Origin: Microbaculum marinum
Lineage (GTDB): Bacteria; Pseudomonadota; Alphaproteobacteria; Rhizobiales; Tepidamorphaceae
DNA: 64,000 bases
Assembly: GCF_042646165.1 (NCBI RefSeq)
Contig: NZ_JBHRTC010000023.1
Reading direction: 5' to 3' (one strand)
This document shows positions 1 to 7,368 of this stretch, one piece after another. Numbering within the stretch: the stretch's first letter is position 1; every line of letters begins with the position of its first letter. A model generated the notes under the pieces. It did not search any database. It saw only the letters and a list, made by a program, of their open reading frames with translations, and was not told where the DNA came from. A program made the translations under genes and the position numbers.

Positions 1-117
1 GGCAACCCCCAGCGGCTGCGCTTCTTTACCTTCTCCAGAGACGGCGAACCACGGGACCTGCCGTTCGACGTGACCGTCAGCTGCAACGGCGGCGTCCGTA
101 CTGTGGGTGACTATTGA
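1..117 (+). CDS. C-terminal end of an unidentified protein (partial)
   Basis: The window opens inside a frame that stays open from base 1 and ends with TGA at 115-117, giving 38 residues ending in VRTVGDY. The visible part contains a short FFTFSRDGEPRDLPF stretch and a single Cys (VSCNGG). I do not recognise the family; the alternating polar/hydrophobic pattern would fit the C-terminal strand region of a pseudopilin-like or secreted beta protein, but that is a guess. The next gene starts 120 bp downstream in the same direction. Confidence 0.45.
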   Translation, partial: GNPQRLRFFTFSRDGEPRDLPFDVTVSCNGGVRTVGDY

Positions 118-237
118 TCGGCGCAAGCCTGTAGCCTCCGCATTTCTCTTCGAAATACGCCCGAAGGTCAGGATCACTCCGCATGGACCGGCATCCGCGA
201 TGACGTCTTCGGCCGACGTTCCCCAAAGGAGCAGTAC

Positions 238-663
238 ATGGTCAAAATATCGATAACTGCACTGGCACTCGCCGCCATCCTTGCCGCCTCACCGGCCGCG
301 GCCCAGAAGGATGATGGACGGGGCCCCGCCCGCACCCGCGCCCCGGAGGCGGCGGACCAGACGCTGGGCATGGCACTGATGTCGGCGAACGTTTCATATG
401 GATGCAACCACGGTTACGGCTCAGGTCTCATCGGCCTAAACTCACCGGGGGCTGGCGCGTGCGTGGTGACTTTCGACAGAGACATTCGCCGCTGCACAGC
501 CGTGGCCAGCCTGGGACTATCGTTGATGGCATCTACGGCGCCGGGATCGATCCTGGCCTATGTCAGTGCTGATCACGGGGATGCCGTGATTGTGGAAACC
601 CGGGACGTCAATGGCGACTATGCCGATTACGCTTTTTCAGCCCTCGTCTTCTGCGCGCAATAG
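238..663 (+). CDS. Small exported protein of unknown function
   Basis: 141 residues. The first 22 form a clear signal peptide with an alanine-rich core and an Ala-X-Ala site (SPAAAQ), so the mature protein should be periplasmic or secreted. It has three cysteines (YGCNHG, GACVV, RRCTA) plus one near the C-terminus (VFCAQ), which would allow disulfides. A good ribosome site (AAAGGAG) lies about 8 nt before the ATG. No domain is recognised. It faces the copper operon convergently across the hairpin at 732-763, so it is probably not part of that operon. Confidence 0.7.
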   Translation: MVKISITALALAAILAASPAAAQKDDGRGPARTRAPEAADQTLGMALMSANVSYGCNHGYGSGLIGLNSPGAGACVVTFDRDIRRCTAVASLGLSLMASTAPGSILAYVSADHGDAVIVETRDVNGDYADYAFSALVFCAQ

Positions 664-731
664 TGAGGTTGCAGCACCAGAGACGGCCGCGTGTCGGTGC
701 CCAACTTCGTTCGTCCGTGACAGGCGAGGAT

Positions 732-763
732 CGGGGAGCGGTTCCGCCTGGACCCGCTCCCCG
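732..763. terminator. Hairpin between convergent genes
   Basis: A perfect 10-bp stem (CGGGGAGCGG at 732-741 and its complement at 754-763) with a 12-nt loop lies between the stop of the exported protein (663) and the stop of the CusF-like gene (771). No clear T-tract follows on the plus strand, so termination is inferred from position and stem strength; it could serve both directions. Confidence 0.6.
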
Positions 764-770
764 TCGGCGG

Positions 771-1055
771 TTACTTCACTTCGATGATGGTCAGCTTCCC
801 GTTCACCCGGTCGGCGACGAACTCGATCTCCTGACCCTCCTGCATCCGGGCGAGGATCTCGTCGTCGCCAGCCCGGAACACCATGGTCATCGCCGGCATA
901 TCGAGATTCTTGAGCTCCTCGTGAATGACGGTGACCTTGCCGGCATCGGCATCCACCTTCTTCACCACACCCTTCGTGTACTCGGTCGCGAACCCGAAGC
1001 CCGCGGAGGCCAGGACAATGGCGGCTGGAATCGCAAGTCTGAGAAGATGTTTCAT
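771..1055 (-). CDS. CusF-like periplasmic copper-binding protein
   Basis: 94 residues with an N-terminal signal sequence (about 1-23). The rest fits the CusF_Ec small beta-barrel fold, which carries Cu(I)/Ag(I) in the periplasm. The metal motif is visible as His45 and the MPAMTMVF box (Met53, Met56, Met58). In E. coli CusF the box is preceded by a Trp that caps the metal by a cation-pi contact; here that position is Met (LDMPAMTM), so the site may be His/Met only. The ATG at 1055 is chosen because the signal peptide starts there. Last gene of the copper operon, 32 bp after the cupredoxin gene. Confidence 0.85.
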   Translation of the reverse strand: MKHLLRLAIPAAIVLASAGFGFATEYTKGVVKKVDADAGKVTVIHEELKNLDMPAMTMVFRAGDDEILARMQEGQEIEFVADRVNGKLTIIEVK

Positions 1056-1087
1056 AGTGGCATTCCTTCGGTATCCGTGGGGGGACA

Positions 1088-1594
1088 TCAGTTGGCAGGT
1101 GCAGCGACCGACACCTTGCCGTGCATGCCGGACTCGTAGTGGCCGGGCACCAGGCAGGCGAACTCGAAGCCGCCGTCGTTGGTAAACGTCCAGATGATCT
1201 CGCCGGTCTCGCCGGGCTCCAGACGCACCGAGTTCGGGTCGTCGTGCTCCATTTCCGGGAACTTCTGCATCAGTTCCTTGTGCTCGGCGTTGCGCGCCAT
1301 TTCGTCCAGAACGAATTCGTGCTCGAGTTCGCCCTTGTTGACGATGCTGAAGCGGATCGTTTCGCCACGCTTGAATGCGAGATTGTCGGGCTTGAAGATC
1401 ATTCGGCCGTCCTCGGTCTCCAGCATCTCGACCCGGATCGTACGAGTGACGTCGGACGGGCTGCCGGGTGCGCCAACCATCATGCCGTGGGAATCGGACC
1501 CGGAACTCCCGTGGCCCCCGGAGTGCGATCCTGCACCGACGGCGGCGGTGGCCGACAGCAAAGCGAAGGCGGGAACGAGCAGCAGGTTTCTCAT
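1088..1594 (-). CDS. Cupredoxin (plastocyanin/azurin-like blue copper protein)
   Basis: 168 residues: signal peptide (1-20), a Gly/Ser/His-rich linker (SHSGGHGSSGSDSHGMM) that may itself bind metal, then a cupredoxin domain. The type 1 copper ligands can be read directly: His92 (ELEHEF), Cys147 (EFACLVP), His152 (GHYESG) and Met157 (GMHG). Proteins of this shape in copper clusters (CopI type) are periplasmic and bind or shuttle copper, sometimes donating electrons to the adjacent multicopper oxidase. It lies 42 bp after the oxidase gene in the same direction. A role in copper tolerance rather than respiration is inferred from the neighbours. Confidence 0.88.
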   Translation of the reverse strand: MRNLLLVPAFALLSATAAVGAGSHSGGHGSSGSDSHGMMVGAPGSPSDVTRTIRVEMLETEDGRMIFKPDNLAFKRGETIRFSIVNKGELEHEFVLDEMARNAEHKELMQKFPEMEHDDPNSVRLEPGETGEIIWTFTNDGGFEFACLVPGHYESGMHGKVSVAAPAN

Positions 1595-1636
1595 CTGGTT
1601 TCCTTTCTGGTGGGGTGGTGCGGAGGGTGGGTCTGA

Positions 1637-2953
1637 TCAGCTCCTGTCGGCTGCCCTGGCGAAATCCGGCAGCTCGCCGGTCCATTCGTAGGCCTGGGTG
1701 CCGGGGGGGTTCTCGTACCAGCCGGGGTCCGAGTAATCGTTCGACGCGATCCCTTCGCGGACCTTGACGACCGAAAACATCCCGCCCATTTCGATGGGGC
1801 CATGGGGCCCCCACCCGGTCATCATCGGCACGGTGTTGTCGGGCAGTTCCATTTCCATCTCGCCCATGTCCGCCATGCCGGCGGTTCCCATCGGCATGTA
1901 CTCCGGCTGGAGCTTGCGGATCTTTCTGGCGACATTGGTCTTGTCGACACCAATGAAGGTGGGCACGTCATGGCCCATGGCGTTCATGGTGTGGTGCGAC
2001 TTGTGGCAGTGGATCGCCCAGTCACCCAGATGCACGGCATCGAATTCGTAGGCCCGCATGGCCCCGACGGGAATATCGATCGACACTTCCGGCCAACGTG
2101 CTTCCGGCCTGACCCAGCCACCGTCGGTGCACGTCACCTCGAAGTCGTAGCCATGCATATGGATGGGATGATTGGTCATCGTCAGGTTGCCGACCCGCAC
2201 CCGCACGCGGTCGTTCCTCGACACGACGAGCGGATCGATATCCGGGAAAAGGCGGCTGTTCCAGCACCAAAGATTGAAGTCCGTCATCGTCATGATCCTC
2301 GGCACGTAGGAGCCGGGATCGATGTCGAACGCGTTGAGCATGATGAGGAAATCCCGGTCGACCCGCATGAATGCGGGATCTTTCGGGTGCACGATGAACA
2401 TCCCCATCATGCCCATCGCCATCTGCACCATCTCGTCGGAGTGCGGGTGGTACATGAAGGTGCCGCTCTTGATGAGATCGAATTCGTAGACGAAGGTCTT
2501 GCCGGGAGGAATGTGCGGCTGCGACAGACCGCCGACCCCGTCCATGCCTGACGGCAGGATCATGCCGTGCCAGTGGATGGTGGTGTGTTCAGGCAACCGG
2601 TTGGTGACGAATATCCGGACGCGGTCGCCTTCGACCGCCTCGATGGTCGGACCTGTCGACTGCCCGTTGTAGCCCCAGAGGTAGGCGGTCATGCCTTCGG
2701 CCATTTCACGTTCGACCGGCTCGGCGACGAGGTGAAATTCCTTTACGCCGTTGTTCATCCGGTGCGGCAGCGTCCAGCCGTTCAGGGTGACCACCGGTTG
2801 ATAGTCCGGCCCCGACGAGGGCCGGAGCGGCGGCTGCGTCGCCGCCGTCTCCATCACCGCCGCGTCCGGCAGGCCCATGTTCGAGGTCTTGCCCCAGGCG
2901 GAAGTCGAGACCAGCGCGGCGCCCGCGCCAAGAAGCTGTCGCCTGCTAAACAT
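1637..2953 (-). CDS. Periplasmic multicopper oxidase (copper-resistance type)
   Basis: 438 residues beginning with a twin-arginine signal (SRRQLLGAGAAL), so it is exported folded. All four copper-ligand blocks of the family are present: HWHG at 127-130, HPH at 169-171, HPIHMHG at 262-268 and the HCHKSHHTMNAM block at 315-326, which contains the type 1 Cys and the axial Met. A Met-rich tail (about 352-390, several MPM/MEME clusters) resembles the copper-recruiting segments of CueO/CopA oxidases. The likely reaction is oxidation of Cu(I) to less toxic Cu(II) with reduction of O2 to water. It starts 14 bp after the TolC-like gene. Laccase-type phenol oxidation is possible but less likely here. 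Confidence 0.9.
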   Translation of the reverse strand: MFSRRQLLGAGAALVSTSAWGKTSNMGLPDAAVMETAATQPPLRPSSGPDYQPVVTLNGWTLPHRMNNGVKEFHLVAEPVEREMAEGMTAYLWGYNGQSTGPTIEAVEGDRVRIFVTNRLPEHTTIHWHGMILPSGMDGVGGLSQPHIPPGKTFVYEFDLIKSGTFMYHPHSDEMVQMAMGMMGMFIVHPKDPAFMRVDRDFLIMLNAFDIDPGSYVPRIMTMTDFNLWCWNSRLFPDIDPLVVSRNDRVRVRVGNLTMTNHPIHMHGYDFEVTCTDGGWVRPEARWPEVSIDIPVGAMRAYEFDAVHLGDWAIHCHKSHHTMNAMGHDVPTFIGVDKTNVARKIRKLQPEYMPMGTAGMADMGEMEMELPDNTVPMMTGWGPHGPIEMGGMFSVVKVREGIASNDYSDPGWYENPPGTQAYEWTGELPDFARAADRS

Positions 2954-2967
2954 TGTCGTCTCCCTTG

Positions 2968-4437
2968 CTAGTGTCCGCCGCCGCTGTCGGCGAGCGCTGT
3001 CGTTCCCCCGGCACCGGCGCCGGCGTCCCCGCCGCCGCCGTAGATCGCGGCCGACAGGTTCGTATCGGCGAGCCAGAACTCTCGCCTGGCATTCACCGCC
3101 TGGAGGATGGTGTTGATCTTCGCCCGCGTATCGGCGAGCAGTTCGAAGGTATTGGTGATCATGCCGTTGTAGGTGAGGAGGGATTGCTCCTCGATCTCGA
3201 TTCGCAACGGCAGGACGTTGTCCTGATAGTGCCGCGCTATGTCGTAGGTCGCGGTGTAGGCGGTGTAGGCCGAACGGGCTTCGGAGCGCACGTTCACTGC
3301 CCTTTCCGCCAGCATGTTGGCTGCACGCATGTAGGCAAGTTCCCCCTTGCGCATGCGCGCCTTGCCGGAATCGAAGATCGGAATCACGAACTCGAGTTCC
3401 ACCTGGGGCGTCGTGACCGTCTCCGTCCGGCCGTCCTCACCGAGTTCGCGTTCGCTTTCGAAACCGCCGATGATCTCGAAATCCGTCAGATAGCGGGTCG
3501 CTTCGGTCAGGCGGTACGTCCGGGCGACGGCCTCCAGCTCCAGCATGGCAATCTGGAGGTCGACGCGGCGGCGCAGCGCCTCCGCTTCTATCGCCGTCTT
3601 CCTGGCAAGGGAGGCCGGCAGCGGCGGTAGATAGTCCGGCACATAGTATTCGACGTCGGCGCCCCACAGGCCCATGAGGCGGGTGAGCCTTTCCTTGGCC
3701 AGACGTGCTGCGAGGCGGGCCTGCGCCTGCTGACCCGTCAGTTCCGCGTAGAAGGCATGCTCCCGGGCCTGGTTGCCTTTCGACATCGCGCCGCTCTCGC
3801 CAAGTTGCAGAGCGAGTTCGGAGGCGGCATCGGCGGCATCCTCGGCCTGATTGAAGTAGACGGTCGTCTCGAAGGCGGCGACGGCGTCGATCCAGGCCTT
3901 CCGGGTTTCGGTCGCCAGCCGCAGGGTCTCCAGCACCGCCGTCAGCTGAGCCTGCCGGAATCGGGCGTCCGCCATGCCGACCCGGTGCGGTTGCGTGGCC
4001 ATCGCCAGGATGTTGGCGGCGATGAGGCCTTCGATCGAGCGGTAGGCGCCCAGCTCAGGATTGGTGATGCCGAAGAATCCGATCGAGACCGTCGGATTGG
4101 GCAGCATGGTCTGCTGCCACGCCTCGGCCGCCGACAGCCCGAGGTCGGCATAGGCGGCCTGGAGTCCCTTGTTGTTGAGAAGCGCGATCTGAACGGCGGT
4201 ATCGGCGCCGATCGTCTTCTTGTGGACGAGGGCGTGAACGCGCCCGGCCAGCGCCTCCGCCTCATCCTTGTTCTGCGCCCAGACCGTCTGCTTGCCGATC
4301 GTCTCGGCGGTGCGAACCGAGACGGTGGCGAAGCCCGCATCCGGGGCGGAATATTGCTCCAGCTCGGGCCCGGCAATGCAGCCGGCAAGGACGAGCGGCG
4401 ACAGGGCGACCAGAGCGGCACGGCGCAAACGTCTCAC
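2968..4437 (-). CDS. TolC/CusC-family outer-membrane efflux lipoprotein
   Basis: 489 residues from the GTG at 4437, preceded by a strong ribosome site (GGGAGG, 5 nt away); this start puts the lipobox (SPLVLAGC) at residue 20. The frame is open further upstream, but those starts lack a ribosome site and spoil the signal. The body has the long Ala/Glu/Arg/Leu-rich helices of two outer-membrane efflux repeats (about 70-270 and 290-470). Such proteins form the trimeric exit duct of tripartite metal or drug pumps. The usual RND pump and membrane fusion partners (CusA, CusB) are not in the window, so its pump must be encoded elsewhere or absent. The start overlaps the stop of the preceding small lipoprotein gene (GTGA). 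Confidence 0.85.
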   Translation of the reverse strand: MRRLRRAALVALSPLVLAGCIAGPELEQYSAPDAGFATVSVRTAETIGKQTVWAQNKDEAEALAGRVHALVHKKTIGADTAVQIALLNNKGLQAAYADLGLSAAEAWQQTMLPNPTVSIGFFGITNPELGAYRSIEGLIAANILAMATQPHRVGMADARFRQAQLTAVLETLRLATETRKAWIDAVAAFETTVYFNQAEDAADAASELALQLGESGAMSKGNQAREHAFYAELTGQQAQARLAARLAKERLTRLMGLWGADVEYYVPDYLPPLPASLARKTAIEAEALRRRVDLQIAMLELEAVARTYRLTEATRYLTDFEIIGGFESERELGEDGRTETVTTPQVELEFVIPIFDSGKARMRKGELAYMRAANMLAERAVNVRSEARSAYTAYTATYDIARHYQDNVLPLRIEIEEQSLLTYNGMITNTFELLADTRAKINTILQAVNARREFWLADTNLSAAIYGGGGDAGAGAGGTTALADSGGGH

Positions 4438-4664
4438 GATCCGCCTCCCGTCCCGGGAGACTGCCCGTCGTCGAGCGGCCTCCAAGACCGCGGCGAAACG
4501 GGTCCGCGGGCGGTATAGCCGGCAATCACGCCCGCCTGTGGCGGCGCGCGATCCGCTATCTGCGGATCAACTGGCGACCGGTATGGCACGACATCGGGCA
4601 GCGACGATTCCGCGCACGCGCCAAGCAGCAAAGGCAGCAAGGCTGCCGCAAAGGGTAATCGCAT
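4434..4664 (-). CDS. Small lipoprotein of unknown function
   Basis: 76 residues. An N-terminal hydrophobic stretch ends in a lipobox (LLPLLLGAC, Cys at residue 16), so it should be a lipid-anchored periplasmic protein. The remaining 60 residues are Pro-, Arg- and Ser-rich with no recognised domain (VPYRSPVDPQIADRAPPQ). Its TGA overlaps the GTG of the TolC-like gene by three bases, so the two are translationally coupled, which suggests a shared role, perhaps as an accessory to the efflux duct. It is easily missed because of its size; the coupling and lipobox are the main evidence that it is real. An upstream in-frame ATG at 4688 would spoil the signal sequence. Confidence 0.65.
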   Translation of the reverse strand: MRLPFAAALLPLLLGACAESSLPDVVPYRSPVDPQIADRAPPQAGVIAGYTARGPVSPRSWRPLDDGQSPGTGGGS

Positions 4665-4732
4665 GGGTAAGCACCTGATTGAGCACAAAGTCGATCGGAT
4701 GCCCGCGCCGGGGCGTGGGCGACACGACTAGG

Positions 4733-4749
4733 GAGAGGCAATGCCTCTC
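4733..4749. repeat. Perfect 17-bp palindrome in the copper operon
   Basis: GAGAGGCA-A-TGCCTCTC reads the same on both strands and sits in the 92-bp gap between the Cys/His-rich gene (stop at 4757) and the small lipoprotein gene (start at 4664). It could be an operator for a copper-responsive regulator or an RNA hairpin with no real loop. It does not match the CueR or CsoR sites I know. Confidence 0.5.
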
Positions 4750-4756
4750 GGTACAA

Positions 4757-5164
4757 TCAGGTTCGTGGAGGCGAGTGGGGCGGGTTCAGATCCGCGCACT
4801 TGAAGCTGGCCGGCATTTCGGGATCGAACCGGTGCCGGTGAAGGTCCCGGCTCGCGATTGTGCCGACAGCCAGGATATCCGCCGCGCACATGCTGTAGCA
4901 GCACGTATCGGCGGCTGCTCCCGAGTGGCGTTCACCCGTCTCATTCCCACGCCGACACCCGGACTTTTCGTCAATACCTGCTTCCCCGCCGGCCGAGTCC
5001 GCATGGTGACTCGCTATCTCCGGCGAAGCGTGCGACGCGTGAGCAGAGGATTCCGGGGCAGCGGAGGGAATGTGCGCACTGACGGTCGTCAACGGCAGTC
5101 CAACGAGGACGAAGACGAGTGCCAGCCGCAGAAGCACGAGAGGAAACCTCAGTCGCATGGCCAT
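4757..5164 (-). CDS. Exported Cys/His-rich protein at the head of the copper operon
   Basis: 135 residues with a strong signal peptide (about 1-30, LVLLRLALVFVLVGLPLTTVSA). The mature part is rich in His (SHASPEIASHHAD) and holds a cysteine group, SGCRRG and a DTCCYSMCAADI cluster, plus one Cys near the end (FKCAD), a likely set of soft-metal ligands. I do not recognise a named family; unnamed proteins with this make-up do occur in alphaproteobacterial copper clusters. It is the first gene of the minus-strand operon and so the one nearest the likely promoter. Start at 5164 follows GGTGAAG; an ATG at 5158 is also possible. Confidence 0.65.
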   Translation of the reverse strand: MAMRLRFPLVLLRLALVFVLVGLPLTTVSAHIPSAAPESSAHASHASPEIASHHADSAGGEAGIDEKSGCRRGNETGERHSGAAADTCCYSMCAADILAVGTIASRDLHRHRFDPEMPASFKCADLNPPHSPPRT

Positions 5165-5302
5165 GCGACTTCACCGTCTCTGCTCGTTCTGCGTGCCTTA
5201 CAGGCGACCATAGCACCAGCTGGGTTGTCTCATCCGACCGACTTGTTCGTCTTTAACCAAGTTCGCCTGAGCGGGCAAGCGATGCACGCATGAGCCCGCC
5301 CC

Positions 5303-5332
5303 GTCACCGGGCGCGATCAGGCGCCCGGTGAC
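5303..5332. terminator. Strong hairpin after the betaine-synthesis gene
   Basis: A perfect 12-bp GC-rich stem (GTCACCGGGCGC at 5303-5314, complement at 5321-5332) with a 6-nt loop lies 13 bp past the methyltransferase stop (minus strand) and upstream of the copper operon. It is a good candidate terminator for the minus-strand methyltransferase transcript, although no long T-tract follows. Confidence 0.65.
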
Positions 5333-5345
5333 CTGGCAGATCGGC

Positions 5346-7040
5346 TCAGGCGGGTTTGCGGAACAGCTGGATGCCCCAGGCGAGGTGGCCGGCGTCGGCG
5401 GCCTTCACCCAGTTCTCCAGGCCGACGGCCATCTTGTCGAGGTATTCGGCGGACGCGCCGCCGTCGCGCAGCTTGTCGTAGTTGGCCAGCAGCTCCTCGC
5501 GGACGCGGGCGTAGTGGTTGCGCAGCTGCGGCGTCAGGTCCTCCTGCTCGACGACCTGGAAGCCGATCCCCTCGGCCGATTCGCGGTAGAACCGCGGCGA
5601 GCCGAGCGAGGTGAGTTGCAGGCGGTCGTAGACCGGCTGCAGCACGCCCTCCGGCACGTCGTCGGCCTGCATCGGGTCGGTGAAGACGAACCAGCCGCCC
5701 GGCTTCAGAAGGCGCCAGACCTCTTCCAGCACCTTGTGGCGCTGGTCGGAATGGAGGATGGCGTCCTGGCTCCAGACGATGTCGTAGCCGCCGTCGCGGC
5801 CCTGCACGTCCTCGAAGACGCCGTGCACGACGTTGATCCGGTCGGCCAGGCCGGCGCGGCGGTTCTTGTGGCGGTTGGTGTCGTTCTGGACCTCCGAGAT
5901 GTTCAGGCAGACCGCCTCGCAGCCCGACTGGCGCACCAGCGTGCGCATCGCGCCGCCATAGCCGGCGCCGAGATCGATCACCTTCATGTCCGGGGTGACC
6001 GGCGGCAGCTTGGCGATCATGCGGGCGACGGTGGCGTCGCTGGCCTGGCGGATGTCGGAGGTGTCCTCGTAGATGCCGACATGCAGGTCCTCGCCGCCCC
6101 AGACGGTCGAATAGAAGGTGTCGGCGTCGTCGCTGTCGTAGTAGTCCTCGGCGACGTCGCGGACGTCGGTCTCGCCGTCCTCGCGGGTGCCGCCGCCCCA
6201 GCGCACCAGGTGCAGCTTCGACTTCTCGGCGACGTGGATGAAGAAGTCCGGCTCGTCCTCGGCGTAGGTCTCCTGGAAGTCGCCGTAGGTGCGCACCCGC
6301 GCGAAGCCCGCCTCCTGCAGCAGCCGGCGCACGTAGTTCTTGCGGATCGGGTTGAGGTTGAGGGTGTATTCCGACCCGTCCTGGAAGGAGTACTTGAAGC
6401 GGACGAGGCCCTCGTCGATGTGCTCGGGCTCGGCCGTCACCTGGTCGCCGGCGTAGTAGTACTTGTGCTTCGTCTTGAAGCCGACGTCGAGGATGGTGTC
6501 GTAATTGCGCTGGTCGAGGATCAGGATGCCGTCGTGCTTCAGCGCGGCGTAGAATTCGGCCAGGGCGCGGCGGCGGTCCTGCTCGTCGTGCAGGTGGGTG
6601 AACGAGTTGCCGAGGCAGATGATGGCGTCGTACTTGCCCTGGATGTCCTTGTTGAGCCAGCGCCAGTCGGCCTGCACCGTCTTCAGGATCAGGCCGCGCG
6701 ACTGGCCGTTCTCGAAGGCCTTGGAGAGCATCGCCGCGGAGCCGTCGGCCGTCGTCACGTTGAAGCCGGCCTCGGTGAGTCGCACCGAGTGGAAGCCGGT
6801 GCCGGCGGCGACGTCGAGGACGGTCTCCTTGCCGCGGGCGCGCAGCACGTCGATGAAGAACTGCCCCTCGCTTTCGGCGCGCGCCTTCCAGTCGATCAGT
6901 TCGTCCCACTTCTCGACGAAGGACTTGACGTATTCGCCCCGGTAGAGGTCGGTCTCGCGGTCCTTGAGCGGGTCGTCACCGTAGACCTGATCGGTGAGTT
7001 CCAGCTCGGCGTTTCCCGGGTTCCGGGCGGCATGGTTCAT
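5346..7040 (-). CDS. Bifunctional glycine/sarcosine + sarcosine/dimethylglycine N-methyltransferase (glycine betaine synthesis)
   Basis: 564 residues made of two SAM-dependent methyltransferase domains. Domain 1 (about 1-270) has the SAM loop VLDVAAGTGFHS at 74-85 and the WDELIDWKARAESEG segment typical of glycine/sarcosine methyltransferase (GSMT). Domain 2 (about 295-564) has YYDSDDADTFYSTVWGG and a second SAM loop VIDLGAGYGG at 364-373, typical of sarcosine/dimethylglycine methyltransferase (SDMT). Together they methylate glycine three times to betaine, a compatible solute. The two activities are separate proteins in Ectothiorhodospira but fused in Actinopolyspora halophila; this gene has the fused form. 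Start at 7040 follows AGAGGAG. It stands alone between a hairpin and a long leader, and implies growth under osmotic stress. Confidence 0.93.
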   Translation of the reverse strand: MNHAARNPGNAELELTDQVYGDDPLKDRETDLYRGEYVKSFVEKWDELIDWKARAESEGQFFIDVLRARGKETVLDVAAGTGFHSVRLTEAGFNVTTADGSAAMLSKAFENGQSRGLILKTVQADWRWLNKDIQGKYDAIICLGNSFTHLHDEQDRRRALAEFYAALKHDGILILDQRNYDTILDVGFKTKHKYYYAGDQVTAEPEHIDEGLVRFKYSFQDGSEYTLNLNPIRKNYVRRLLQEAGFARVRTYGDFQETYAEDEPDFFIHVAEKSKLHLVRWGGGTREDGETDVRDVAEDYYDSDDADTFYSTVWGGEDLHVGIYEDTSDIRQASDATVARMIAKLPPVTPDMKVIDLGAGYGGAMRTLVRQSGCEAVCLNISEVQNDTNRHKNRRAGLADRINVVHGVFEDVQGRDGGYDIVWSQDAILHSDQRHKVLEEVWRLLKPGGWFVFTDPMQADDVPEGVLQPVYDRLQLTSLGSPRFYRESAEGIGFQVVEQEDLTPQLRNHYARVREELLANYDKLRDGGASAEYLDKMAVGLENWVKAADAGHLAWGIQLFRKPA

Positions 7041-7312
7041 TTAGATGCTCCTCTCGCAAACACGTGTTGTCACGCCGCGCCCATCGGGAGCGGCTCGAGT
7101 GTCACGCGACTGATCGGTCACGCGCAATCCGGTTGCTGTGAACGCCGACAGTCCGGCGGCCGCATCGCAAGATGCGGGGACATGCCCGGCGCCGGCACGC
7201 GCGATGGCTGACTTCTGGCTCGCCGCCTGGACGATGCGCCTGCCGACAGGCTGCGGCCGTCAGCCCCAGGAGGGGCCCTTCCCCAAAGGATGGAGATCCG
7301 CAGCGCTGATGT
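7041..7312 (-). other. Long 5' leader of the betaine-synthesis gene, no gene seen
   Basis: If the promoter at 7320-7347 is used, the transcript carries about 270 nt before the ATG. The stretch has no convincing coding frame. It contains a tight hairpin (CCGCATC at 7160-7166 paired with 7171-7177, 4-nt loop), and two direct copies of GTCACGCG at 7101-7108 and 7117-7124. I compared it by eye with the glycine and SAM riboswitch cores I remember and saw no match, so any regulatory RNA here would be a different class. Confidence 0.4.
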
Positions 7313-7319
7313 GCGGCGC

Positions 7320-7347
7320 ACTATAACGGTCGGGCAGGATCACGCAA
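7320..7347 (-). promoter_or_regulatory. Candidate sigma70-type promoter for the betaine-synthesis gene
   Basis: On the minus strand TTGCGT (7347-7342) is followed after 16 bp by TATAGT (7325-7320). Alphaproteobacterial housekeeping promoters need mainly the TTG and TATA cores, both present here. It lies between the upstream GntR gene stop (7369) and the methyltransferase. Confidence 0.45.
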
Positions 7348-7368
7348 GGGCGCGGGCGGAACGGATCG

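Noticed and set aside
5328..7211. A 627-codon plus-strand frame and a 530-codon minus-strand frame over the methyltransferase
   Set aside because: Both are shadows of the GSMT-SDMT gene, which has two clear SAM-binding motifs in its own frame.
7041..7312. Glycine, SAM or cobalamin riboswitch in the methyltransferase leader
   Set aside because: The conserved cores I know could not be found by eye on the transcribed strand; left as an unassigned leader.
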